From: JBBRFH01 sp038224615
GTDB taxonomy: Bacteria > Planctomycetota > Phycisphaerae > Tepidisphaerales > Tepidisphaeraceae
Length of the DNA stretch: 17,976 nt
Assembly: GCA_038224615.1 (NCBI GenBank)
Contig: JBBRFH010000036.1
Span: 1 to 17,976 of the forward strand
Reading direction: 5' to 3'
The position numbers and the translations under genes are program-made. Positions 1-6,442 of this stretch are shown here, in pieces. Every line of letters begins with the position of its first letter. The first letter of the stretch is position 1. The notes below the pieces were generated by a model. That model was not told the DNA's origin and did not search any database. It saw only the letters and a program-made list of their open reading frames with translations.

Positions 1-143
1 TCGGCCAGGTCTTCCCACTCCACAAACTTGCCTCCGCCGGGCAGGGGAACCGCTTCATCAGACGGAACCATCTTGTCGAGAATGGATTGAAAAACCTGCC
101 CCAGCCGCTCGCGAGCCTTGTGCCGATCCGTCAGCGCTGCCAT
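1..143 (-). CDS. Hypothetical protein, N-terminal part only (runs off the window)
   Basis: An open frame on the minus strand starts at an ATG at position 143 and stays open to the window edge (47 codons). A GGAGG ribosome binding site sits 5 nt upstream of this ATG, which favours it over an in-frame ATG at 155 that overlaps the GGAGG. The visible part begins MAALTDRHKARERLG and is a charged, probably helical stretch followed by a glycine-rich GGGKFVEWED segment. I do not recognise the family. It points away from the flagellar cluster, so it is probably unrelated to it. The good ribosome binding site and the absence of stops support a real gene, but the stretch is short. Confidence 0.5.
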   Translation of the reverse strand, partial: MAALTDRHKARERLGQVFQSILDKMVPSDEAVPLPGGGKFVEWEDLA

Positions 144-261
144 GGCATCCTCCATGAGAAACAAAGAAATCGATCACCACAACCTATGGTATCACCCCAC
201 GCAACCTTCGGCCGCAGAAACTGTTACGCACCCCCATAACTGTGAAAACGTTGAAACTGGC

Positions 262-540
262 ATGAGCTATGTGATTCGCATCAAACACTCGGCCGAACGG
301 GCGATGAGCCGGCTACCGAAGGCGGATCGGGCGCGGGTTGACCGGCACATCCTGACGTTGGCGGAGAATCCCAAGCCATCCAGCGCGATCTCGCTCAAGG
401 GCGACGGACTCGGGTTATGGCGCGTCCGCGTCGTGCCGCCTGGCTCCGCCCTCCGCCCGGAGCAACAACTACCTTCCCACGGAGCACGACTGCACGATTG
501 TGCGCAACTTGAGGAATCCTACCGGATGGTGAACCGCTAC
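262..540 (+). pseudogene. Decayed ParE/RelE-type toxin gene
   Basis: From the ATG at 262 the frame encodes MSYVIRIKHSAERAMSRLPK, then RVDRHILTLAENP and LKGDGLGLWRVRV. This is the N-terminal two thirds of the ParE/RelE toxin fold: the opening strand, two helices, and the L-x-G-x-x-x-L-W-R-V-R-V strand. After about residue 57 (near 432) the expected G-D-Y-R-V-x-Y strand is missing from this frame. A plausible next strand (TEHDCTIVR, ending near 510) lies in another frame, and an R-x-S-Y-R-like end (EESYRM, near 511-528) is back in the first frame. The first frame stays open far beyond a normal toxin length and into flgJ, where it overlaps real coding sequence. The simplest reading is a toxin gene broken by at least two indels. 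No antitoxin gene is visible beside it, so a bare functional toxin is unlikely. Confidence 0.5.
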
Positions 541-544
541 CAAG

Positions 545-574
545 AACCCACGCCACGAACAGCGTGGGTTTTTT
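545..574 (+). terminator. Rho-independent terminator before the flagellar operon
   Basis: A perfect 9-bp stem (AACCCACGC at 545-553 with GCGTGGGTT at 562-570) closes an 8-nt loop and runs directly into a T tract (569-574). It lies only 13 bases before the flgJ promoter, so it insulates the flagellar operon from upstream transcription. Confidence 0.8.
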
Positions 575-586
575 GTTCTCGGACGT

Positions 587-601
587 TGGCACACGCGTTG
601 C
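587..601 (+). promoter_or_regulatory. Sigma-54 promoter of flgJ-flgN-flgK-flgL
   Basis: TGGCAC-N5-TTGC is present with the -24 GG at 588-589 and the -12 GC at 600-601, exactly the 12-bp offset required for RpoN. Expected transcription start is about 613. It sits just after a terminator and just before flgJ, and sigma-54 control of hook/rod genes is established in several phyla. Confidence 0.75.
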
Positions 602-616
602 CATGTGCATGCGGAC

Positions 617-1045
617 ATGACGTCGAGCCCGCTGAATCAGCCGAATATGCAGCCTTTCGACGGGTCAAGACCGATCGGAGCGCAAAGCAAGCACGTCCAG
701 AGCGCCGATCCTGCGCTGGCCGTCAAGTCCGCGCCGCCGACCGCGCACTCCAAGCTCGAGACGCAGGTCAAGAACTGGGTCGGCCAGACGTTCTTCGGGA
801 CGCTGATGAAGCAGATGCGCGACAGCCCGTTCAAGAGCGATCTCTTCTCCGGCGGGCGCGGCGAGCAGGCGTTCGGATCGATGTACGACGGGCAACTCGC
901 CCAGCACATGGCCCAGGGGCTCGGCGCACGCATTGCCCGCCCCATGATCAAGAAGCTCGAGAAGCAGGCCGCCGCCGCCTACGAGAAGAACAAGAAGCAA
1001 ACGTTCATGCAGAAGGAGCAGTTCCGTGCCAACAGCCGAGCTTGA
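617..1045 (+). CDS. flgJ: Flagellar rod-binding protein FlgJ (single-domain)
   Basis: The protein matches the N-terminal rod-binding domain of FlgJ: the core WVGQTFFGTLMKQMRDSPF and EQAFGSMYDGQLAQHMAQG segments (central part of the protein) are the family signature. It is a rod-scaffolding protein that acts in the periplasm during rod assembly. At about 142 aa it lacks the C-terminal peptidoglycan hydrolase domain found in gamma-proteobacterial FlgJ, as is normal outside beta/gamma-proteobacteria. The frame is also open from a GTG at 605, but that lies upstream of the predicted sigma-54 start (about 613), so ATG 617 is preferred. It has almost no leader and no clear ribosome binding site; ATG 647 is a further alternative. 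It is the first gene of the operon, and its last 20 nt overlap flgN. Confidence 0.85.
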   Translation: MTSSPLNQPNMQPFDGSRPIGAQSKHVQSADPALAVKSAPPTAHSKLETQVKNWVGQTFFGTLMKQMRDSPFKSDLFSGGRGEQAFGSMYDGQLAQHMAQGLGARIARPMIKKLEKQAAAAYEKNKKQTFMQKEQFRANSRA

Positions 1046-1514
1046 AAAACTGCTCGCCCAGCTTGTCAATGAGCACCGCACGCTGCTGAACGCCGTCGAG
1101 CTTCACCTCGAGGCGATGCGGACGTTCAAGTACGAGTTCCTGGCGCAGGCCAACGAGACGATCGAAGCATCGCGGACGCGGATCGTCATGCTCGAAGCCC
1201 GGCGCCGCATCGTCATCCAGCAGCTCTGCCGGCTGAACAAGCTGCCCGCCAACGCCTCGCTGCAGCAGATCGCCGAAGTCGCGACACCGCAGGGCAAGGT
1301 GGCGCTGATGAAGCTGCGCGACGAGCTGAAAGTGATCACCGGGCAGGTCGCCCGCAAGACCAACGTCTCCTCGCGCGTTGCCACCGCGATGCTCGGCCAT
1401 CTGAATACCGTCGTGCGACTCGTCGCCGGCGCCGTCCAGCAGGCCGCCGTCTACACCAAGCAAGGTATGCCGACCGTCGCGGCTCGCATCGGCGTGATGG
1501 AAGCGGTCGGATAA
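1026..1514 (+). CDS. flgN: Flagellar export chaperone FlgN
   Basis: A 162-aa, nearly all-helical protein with the FlgN pattern: a first long helix (ELEKLLAQLVNEHRTLLNAVELHLEAM) followed by an L-x-A-x-R-R/Q-x-I-V segment (MLEARRRIVIQQLCRLN). FlgN is the cytosolic chaperone that keeps FlgK and FlgL unfolded for type III export, and here it directly precedes both clients. The start is a GTG at 1026 with AAGGAG at 1013-1018, a 7-nt spacing, inside the end of flgJ. The overlap implies translational coupling. The stop is 3 nt before the flgK ATG. Confidence 0.85.
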   Translation: MPTAELEKLLAQLVNEHRTLLNAVELHLEAMRTFKYEFLAQANETIEASRTRIVMLEARRRIVIQQLCRLNKLPANASLQQIAEVATPQGKVALMKLRDELKVITGQVARKTNVSSRVATAMLGHLNTVVRLVAGAVQQAAVYTKQGMPTVAARIGVMEAVG

Positions 1515-1517
1515 ACC

Positions 1518-3230
1518 ATGTCGCTATCGGCAGCACTCAACATCGCCCGCAGCGCCCTGACCGTGAACCAGGCGGCAATCCAGACGGTTGGCAATAACAT
1601 TGCCAACGTCGGCAACGCCAACTACACGCGGCAGACGCCGATCCAGTCGACCGCGCTGGACTCGCTGGTGAACGGCATGCGTGTCGGCAACGGCGTGCAG
1701 CTTGACGGAATCAAGCGGCAGATCGACGAAGCCCTGCAAGGCCGGCTCCGCAACAGCATGTCCGACAGCGAGAGCGCCGGCGCTCAGCAGCAGTGGCTCA
1801 GCCGCGTGGAAGCCGTCTTCAACGAGCTTTCCGACCAGGATCTTTCGACGCAGTTCAGCAAGTTCTTCAATTCGTGGTCGGACCTGGCGAACAAGCCGCA
1901 GGACGTCGGACTGCGGCAGGTCGTGCTACAGCAGGGGCAGACCGTCGCCGATCAGTTTCATCAGATGAATCAGAGCGTCACGTCCTTGCAGACGGAGCTC
2001 GACAAGACCGTCAACGGCCTTGCGAACCGGGCCGACAATCTCTCGAACCAGCTCGCCGACCTCAACGTCAAGATCGTCCAGGCCGAGAGCGGCGGAGCCG
2101 CTTCGCAGGCCAATGGGCTTCGCGATCAGCGCGACACCGCATTGAAGGACCTGTCGAACCTCATGGACGTCCGTACGGTCGAGCAGCCGAACGGCACGAT
2201 GAACGTGTACGTCGGCTCCGAGCCGCTGGTCGTCAACGGCAATTCGCGCGGGGTCGCGACGCGGGTCGTCACCGCCGAGGATGGTTCGCAGGTCACCAAG
2301 GTCGTCTTCAAAAGCAACAACGGCGAGCTCTCGCTCGAAAGCGGCCAGCTCGGCGCGCTGGGCAAGGTTCGCGACACGCTCAACAGTGTCGCCGACAACG
2401 TCAACCAACTCGCTGGCAGTCTCGCGTTCGAGCTGAATAAGGTTCACGCCAGCGGGCAAGGCTTGCAGGGCGTCGCGACGGTCATCGGGACAACCACGCT
2501 CACCGACAGCACCGTGGCGCTGACGGACACCAAGTCCGGTCTGAGGCCGTCGCAGATGCCAAGCACAGGCAGCTTCGTCGTCCATGTGAAGGATAAAGCC
2601 ACCGGCCTGTCGACCAGCACGCTGGTGCAGGTGGACCTCGACGGCCAGGGCACGGACACGTCGCTGGACTCGCTGATCGCCCAGCTCGATAACGTCGACG
2701 GCATCACCGCCGCCAACAACGGCGGGCGGCTGCAGGTCAGTGCCGACAACGCTCCGGCCCAGGAAATCAGCTTCTCGCAGGACAGCTCCGGCGTGCTCGC
2801 GTCGCTCGGCGTGGGCACGTTCTTCTCCGGCAACGACGCCAGGACGATCAACGTCAACGCGACGCTGAAAGACAACCCCAACCTGCTTGCCGCCGCAAAG
2901 AACGGCAACAGCGGGGACAACCAGACAGCCCGCGCCATCGCCAATCTTGAGACGACCGCACTCAGGTCACTCAACGGACAGACGCTCACCGGAACCTACC
3001 AGTCGATGGTCAACACCGTCGCGGCCCAATCATCAACCGCTTCGAGCAATGCCGAGGCCGCTTCGGTCGTCGTCGAGACGCTCTCGGCCCAGCGCGAGGC
3101 GATCAGCGGCGTCAGCCTCGACGAAGAGGCCGTCAACCTCATGCGATACCAGCACGCCTTCCAAGGCGCGGCACGCGTGATCAGCGTCGTGGACGAACTG
3201 ATGAACACCATGCTCGGGTTAGTCAGATGA
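1518..3230 (+). CDS. flgK: Flagellar hook-associated protein 1 (FlgK)
   Basis: A 570-aa hook-filament junction protein exported through the flagellar type III apparatus. The N-terminal rod/hook signature is clear (SLSAALNIARSALTVNQAA, then TVGNNIANVGNANYTRQ, residues about 2-40). It is followed by the FlgK coiled-coil region (about 60-200) and a variable middle. The C-terminal D0 helix is typical (SLDEEAVNLMRYQHAFQGAAR ... VVDELMNTMLGL, about 534-569). Length is usual for FlgK. The ATG at 1518 lies 3 nt after flgN, with only a weak purine-rich ribosome binding site, suggesting coupling to flgN. It is followed by an 83-nt gap filled mostly by an inverted repeat. Confidence 0.95.
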   Translation: MSLSAALNIARSALTVNQAAIQTVGNNIANVGNANYTRQTPIQSTALDSLVNGMRVGNGVQLDGIKRQIDEALQGRLRNSMSDSESAGAQQQWLSRVEAVFNELSDQDLSTQFSKFFNSWSDLANKPQDVGLRQVVLQQGQTVADQFHQMNQSVTSLQTELDKTVNGLANRADNLSNQLADLNVKIVQAESGGAASQANGLRDQRDTALKDLSNLMDVRTVEQPNGTMNVYVGSEPLVVNGNSRGVATRVVTAEDGSQVTKVVFKSNNGELSLESGQLGALGKVRDTLNSVADNVNQLAGSLAFELNKVHASGQGLQGVATVIGTTTLTDSTVALTDTKSGLRPSQMPSTGSFVVHVKDKATGLSTSTLVQVDLDGQGTDTSLDSLIAQLDNVDGITAANNGGRLQVSADNAPAQEISFSQDSSGVLASLGVGTFFSGNDARTINVNATLKDNPNLLAAAKNGNSGDNQTARAIANLETTALRSLNGQTLTGTYQSMVNTVAAQSSTASSNAEAASVVVETLSAQREAISGVSLDEEAVNLMRYQHAFQGAARVISVVDELMNTMLGLVR

Positions 3231-3236
3231 GGAGCC

Positions 3237-3304
3237 GATAGTCCATAGTCGATAGTTGATAGCGAAGAAGCGTTTTTGCTATCAACTACCAACTACCAAC
3301 TATC
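3237..3304. repeat. Inverted repeat built from 7-bp units between flgK and flgL
   Basis: The left arm (3237-3263) and right arm (3278-3304) pair over 27 positions with 22 matches, including a perfect 11-bp core (TAGTTGATAGC with GCTATCAACTA) around a 14-nt loop. Each arm is itself a degenerate heptamer array: GATAGTC, CATAGTC, GATAGTT on the left and CAACTAC, CAACTAC, CAACTAT on the right. The element is markedly AT-richer than the genes on both sides. It ends 9 nt before the flgL start codon, where no ribosome binding site is visible. Confidence 0.85.
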
Positions 3305-3313
3305 AACTAAGCG

Positions 3314-5245
3314 ATGGCCATTCTTCCTGCCAGTCTCGCTCGGGTCAGTAATCAGCTCCGGTCGAACACCGCGCTCAATCAGCTTCAGCGCACGCAGGCC
3401 GAGCTGATGCGGGTGCAGAACCAACTTACGACCGGCAGGCAGCTCAACGCCCCCAGCGACAACCCCGGCGACGCCGCCATCGCCCAGCAGGTCCGCAAGA
3501 CGCTCGAGAAGCGCGACGCCTACGCCAGCAACCTCAAGCAGGCCAGCAACAACCTCGCCTCCGTCGACACTACGCTCAACGACGTCAGCGATCTCCTGCA
3601 ACAGGCGCAGGACCTCGCGTCGGCAAATGTCGGCGACGGCGTCACGCAGGACGAGCGCAACAATGCCGCCGTCATCGTGCGGAGCGTTTACCAGCAACTC
3701 ATCACCCTCGGCAACAAGAGCATCGACGGCAGTTACCTGTTCGCAGGCGACAAGCTCGATCATCCGCCGTTCGAGGAATTCGCCGGCGGCGTGAAGTTCG
3801 TCGGGTCGGACAAGACGCTGCTCAACGACGTCGACGAAGCGACCGCCACCGACTTCCAGGTCAACGGCGCGGACGTGTTCGGCGCGCTCTCGACGCGTGT
3901 CGACGGCGTCACGACGCTCGCGCCGACCGTCTCCACCACCACCCGACTCGACGACCTCAAGGGTTCCGCCAACAGCGGTGTGCAAAAGGGGATGCTGGTG
4001 ATCGGCAACGGAACCGACATCGTCAATCTCGATCTCTCCGGCGCTGACTCGGTGGGCGATGTCGTCAACGCAATCAACAACGCCGGCCTCGGCTCGGTGA
4101 CGGCCGCTATCAACGCCAGCGGCAACGGGCTGGAAATCAGCGGCGGGGCGGGCGAAACGCTCAGCATCACCGACGTGGGCGGCGGGACGCTGGCGGCCGA
4201 CCTCGGCGTCCGCACCACCGCACCGATGGCCGCGGGCGCGCCGGTCGTCGGCACCAGCGTCAACGCCAGGGTCACCAAGCTCACGCCCCTGAGCGCCCTC
4301 AACGCCGGGGCGGGGATCGATCTTTCCGGTCTGGTCATTACCAACGGTGCCGCCAGCGCCACGATCGACCTCACCGGTGCCGTCACCGTCGAGGACATGA
4401 TCAACGCCGTCAACAGCTCGAACACCGGCGTGCAGATGTCGATCAACGACGACGGCACCGGGCTTCGCCTGCAGAATCCCACCCAGGGCGCCGAGATGCG
4501 CATCGCCGAGAACGGCGGAACCACCGCGTCGGACCTGGGCCTGCGAAGCTTCAACGCCACGAGCAAGCTCATCGAACTCAACGACGGCAAAGGCGTGCGC
4601 GTCGTCGACGGCGCTGACTTCAAGCTCACCGACTCCAACGGGGTCGGGTTCGACGTCGACCTGACGACTGCGATGACGAGTGTGCAGGACGTCATCGACG
4701 CCATCAACACCGCCGCGACCACCGCGGGCGCGGGCGTGACGGCGAGCTTCGCGACGACGGGCAACGGCATCACGATCACCGACACCTCCGGCGGCGCGGG
4801 GACGCTCAAGCTGGACGCGCAAAACTACTCGCAGGCGGCGCAAGACCTGGGCCTGACCGAGCCGGCGGCCGGCAACGTCATCGCGGGCAAGGACGTCAGC
4901 CCGGTCATCGCCCAGGGCATCTTCGCGAATGTCGCCAAGCTGCGGGACGCCATGGCCGCCGGTGACCAGAAGGCGATGACCGCTGCCGCCGAGGCGCTCA
5001 AGAGCGACTACGACCGCGTCGTCCGCACCCGCGGCGAAGTCGGCGCCCGCGGGCAGGCCGTCGAGGCCCGCCAGAACCGCCTCGACGACGAGACCCTCAA
5101 CACCAAGAAGCTCCTCAGTGAGCTGGAAGACACCGATTTTACCGAGGCGATCAGCAAGTTCTCCCTGCTCCAGACGAGCCTGGAAGCGAGCCTGAAATCG
5201 ACCTCGACCATGCTCAATCTCTCATTGATGGACTTCCTGTCATGA
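3314..5245 (+). CDS. flgL: Flagellar hook-associated protein 3 (FlgL), enlarged
   Basis: A hook-filament junction protein with flagellin-like ends. The N-terminus (RVSNQLRSNTALNQLQRTQ, then QLTTGRQLNAPSDNPGDAA at about 38-54) and the C-terminal helices (about 560-643, including RGEVGARGQAVEARQNRL) are diagnostic. At 643 aa it is roughly twice the usual FlgL. The extra mass is three related units at about 211-299, 323-411 and 418-514, each with a strand-rich segment, a D-x-(I/V)-x-A-I-N helix, a GNGL/GTGL-type turn and an A-x-DLG(V/L) end. These resemble flagellin-insert (flagellin_IN-type) repeats that form surface-exposed domains. The ATG at 3314 has no good ribosome binding site because a heptamer inverted repeat ends 9 nt upstream. 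The stop overlaps a spurious ATG at 5242. Confidence 0.92.
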   Translation: MAILPASLARVSNQLRSNTALNQLQRTQAELMRVQNQLTTGRQLNAPSDNPGDAAIAQQVRKTLEKRDAYASNLKQASNNLASVDTTLNDVSDLLQQAQDLASANVGDGVTQDERNNAAVIVRSVYQQLITLGNKSIDGSYLFAGDKLDHPPFEEFAGGVKFVGSDKTLLNDVDEATATDFQVNGADVFGALSTRVDGVTTLAPTVSTTTRLDDLKGSANSGVQKGMLVIGNGTDIVNLDLSGADSVGDVVNAINNAGLGSVTAAINASGNGLEISGGAGETLSITDVGGGTLAADLGVRTTAPMAAGAPVVGTSVNARVTKLTPLSALNAGAGIDLSGLVITNGAASATIDLTGAVTVEDMINAVNSSNTGVQMSINDDGTGLRLQNPTQGAEMRIAENGGTTASDLGLRSFNATSKLIELNDGKGVRVVDGADFKLTDSNGVGFDVDLTTAMTSVQDVIDAINTAATTAGAGVTASFATTGNGITITDTSGGAGTLKLDAQNYSQAAQDLGLTEPAAGNVIAGKDVSPVIAQGIFANVAKLRDAMAAGDQKAMTAAAEALKSDYDRVVRTRGEVGARGQAVEARQNRLDDETLNTKKLLSELEDTDFTEAISKFSLLQTSLEASLKSTSTMLNLSLMDFLS

Positions 5246-5275
5246 AGCGAACAACGGCTGAAGTAAGAACGATTG

Positions 5276-5328
5276 AGGATGAATGGAACGCAGCCGCGTG
5301 CGGGCTCGGCGCCTTCATCGTTCATCCT
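5276..5328. repeat. Short imperfect inverted repeat after flgL
   Basis: AGGATGAA (5276-5283) pairs with TTCATCCT (5321-5328), and the right side reads as heptamer-like steps (TTCATCG, TTCATCC, TTCTCGC). It resembles a decayed version of the element before flgL, so flgL is bracketed by two such repeats. It lies about 25 bases before the second sigma-54 promoter. It could also be a weak operon-end hairpin, but no T tract follows. Confidence 0.5.
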
Positions 5329-5354
5329 TCTCGCTTTCGCCTTTGTCCAATTTC

Positions 5355-5370
5355 TGGCACGGAAATTGCT
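5355..5370 (+). promoter_or_regulatory. Near-consensus sigma-54 promoter of the fliW-csrA-fliC unit
   Basis: TGGCACG-GAAA-TTGCT matches the RpoN consensus at every position I can recall. The -24 GG is at 5356-5357 and the -12 GC at 5368-5369. The expected start of transcription is about 5381, roughly 400 nt before fliW. No enhancer-binding-protein site could be assigned by eye. Confidence 0.85.
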
Positions 5371-5380
5371 TCTACAACAA

Positions 5381-5778
5381 AGACGACTTATGGCAACCGT
5401 ATAGGACGCAGTAAGTGCAGTTGAGGCGCAGAAAAAGTTGCGCGGGACGCGCAAGTAATGCAGGGGAGAGTGAAGCCGCCGGCGGTGTGGATAGCCGGTG
5501 GATTCGTGCGGCGAGGATTCGCCGCCCGGTGAGACAAGTGAAAAGGGCGTGGACATCGGGCGGAGGCCCGGCACGCGACGGTCGGACGTGGACGTCGGAT
5601 CGGTTTGGAACGGAATGTGCAGTTGTCGGACGACGGGTGGAGTTGCCCGTCCGAGGCCGGCGACAGTGCGGGCGGCGGATGCCGCCGGCATGCAGCAGGT
5701 TGGACCCTCAGCCCGCCAGGGATCGGCGGGTTGCCCAAGGCCGGGGGCTTTCGCCGGCAATAGCGAAACGGAGTTCGT
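5381..5778 (+). ncRNA. Predicted CsrA-binding leader RNA (CsrB-like) upstream of fliW
   Basis: This non-coding stretch holds 19 GGA trinucleotides, nine of them in apical loops of hairpins with perfectly paired stems. First G of each GGA, with stem length: 5445 (TTGCGCG-GGA-CGCGCAA, 7 bp), 5489 (5 bp), 5515 (GCGGCGA-GGAT-TCGCCGC, 7 bp), 5562 (CGGGC-GGAG-GCCCG, 5 bp plus a 5-bp outer stem 5547-5551/5572-5576), 5590 (4 bp), 5639 (5 bp), 5677 (GGCGGC-GGAT-GCCGCC, 6 bp), 5720 (6 bp, loop AGGGATC) and 5770 (CGAA-ACGGAG-TTCG). The last contains the fliW ribosome binding site. GGA in hairpin loops is the established CsrA/RsmA recognition element, and arrays of them define CsrB/RsmZ sponge RNAs. No internal terminator is visible, so it is most likely a sponge-type 5' leader rather than a separate small RNA. 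Stems were found by eye in GC-rich DNA; folding has not been computed. Confidence 0.6.
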
Positions 5779-6225
5779 ATGGAGATCGTTACCTCTCGAT
5801 TCGGGACCATTGCGGTCGACGATGAACGGATCATCACGTTCACAAAGGGCCTCCTGGGTTTCCCCGGGCGCTCGCAGTTCGCTCTCATTCAGACGAATGA
5901 GGAGAACTACTTCTTCTGGCTGCAGAGCACGGAAGACCCGAACCTCGCGTTCGTGGTCACCGACACGGCCACCTTCTTCAAGGACTACGAGGTTCCGTTG
6001 CGTGAAGAGACGCAGCTCGAACTCGAGCTCACCGACCCGAACGCCGCCCAGGTCTTCGTGATCTGCAACAAGATCGGCGAATGGCTCACCGGTAACCTCC
6101 TCGGGCCGATCGTCGTCAACGTGGCCAACCACCTGGCGACGCAGGTCGTGCTCACCGAGAAGAAGTGGACGACCCGGCAGCCGTTGCTGAAGCTCCAATC
6201 CGAGGTGCTGGCCAAGTCGGCGTAA
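5779..6225 (+). CDS. fliW: Flagellar assembly factor FliW (CsrA antagonist)
   Basis: A 148-aa protein with all FliW landmarks: an N-terminal SRFGTI strand, ITFTKGLLGFPG (about 19-30), FFWLQSTEDPNLAFVV (about 45-60), and the C-terminal NLLGPIVVN (about 105-113) followed by ATQVVL. FliW is a small cytosolic beta-barrel protein that binds CsrA and releases flagellin mRNA from repression; flagellin itself competes for FliW (partner switching). Here it lies immediately before csrA and fliC, the three partners in order. The ATG at 5779 has GGAG at 5770-5773 with a 5-nt spacing, located in a small hairpin loop with an ACGGA motif, so CsrA may control fliW translation. The gap to csrA is 217 nt. Confidence 0.95.
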   Translation: MEIVTSRFGTIAVDDERIITFTKGLLGFPGRSQFALIQTNEENYFFWLQSTEDPNLAFVVTDTATFFKDYEVPLREETQLELELTDPNAAQVFVICNKIGEWLTGNLLGPIVVNVANHLATQVVLTEKKWTTRQPLLKLQSEVLAKSA

Positions 6226-6367
6226 ACGGGCCGGCGCACGTACACACGGGCGCGCCCTCGTTCGCAGAAGTTGGACAGTCCGTTCGGGCATTCACCTAAT
6301 CCGGGAAGCGCTCCGGGCCTAGAATCACGCACACGCGTGGTTCCGAACCCCGCCCGCCATGCGCGCC

Positions 6368-6435
6368 GCGTATCACGGATGATGCGCCGGTCACCCCGCA
6401 GCGGGGCAGCTGTACCTGCCCCAGCTTTCAAGGAG
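6368..6435 (+). promoter_or_regulatory. Putative CsrA autoregulatory sites in the csrA leader
   Basis: The hairpin at 6368-6387 has an 8-bp stem (one G-U pair) around a CGGA loop whose closing base gives the ANGGA consensus (ACGGA). A second ANGGA (AAGGA, 6430-6434) is the csrA ribosome binding site itself. Two sites with one on the ribosome binding site match the dual-site repression used by CsrA. Two GC hairpins lie between them (CCCCG-CAG-CGGGG and GGGGCA/TGCCCC, sharing bases and so mutually exclusive). Confidence 0.5.
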
Positions 6436-6442
6436 CACAGCA

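Noticed and set aside
118..1089. Single 323-codon open frame over the start of the window
   Set aside because: Only the part from 262 resembles a known family (toxin). The rest overlaps flgJ and flgN in another frame and has low-complexity Arg/Ala-rich content typical of a shadow frame.
3293..4843. 516-codon minus-strand open frame opposite flgL
   Set aside because: Antisense shadow of flgL; the content is Gly/Val/Asp/Arg-rich with no recognisable domain.
5242..5424. 60-codon open frame overlapping the flgL stop
   Set aside because: It crosses the inverted repeat and the sigma-54 promoter, has no ribosome binding site of its own beyond the ATGA overlap, and resembles nothing I recognise.
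5415..6061. Open frames across the fliW leader on both strands
   Set aside because: Compositions are Arg/Ser/Pro-rich as expected for shadow frames in GC-rich DNA, no ribosome binding sites were seen, and they overlap fliW in other frames.
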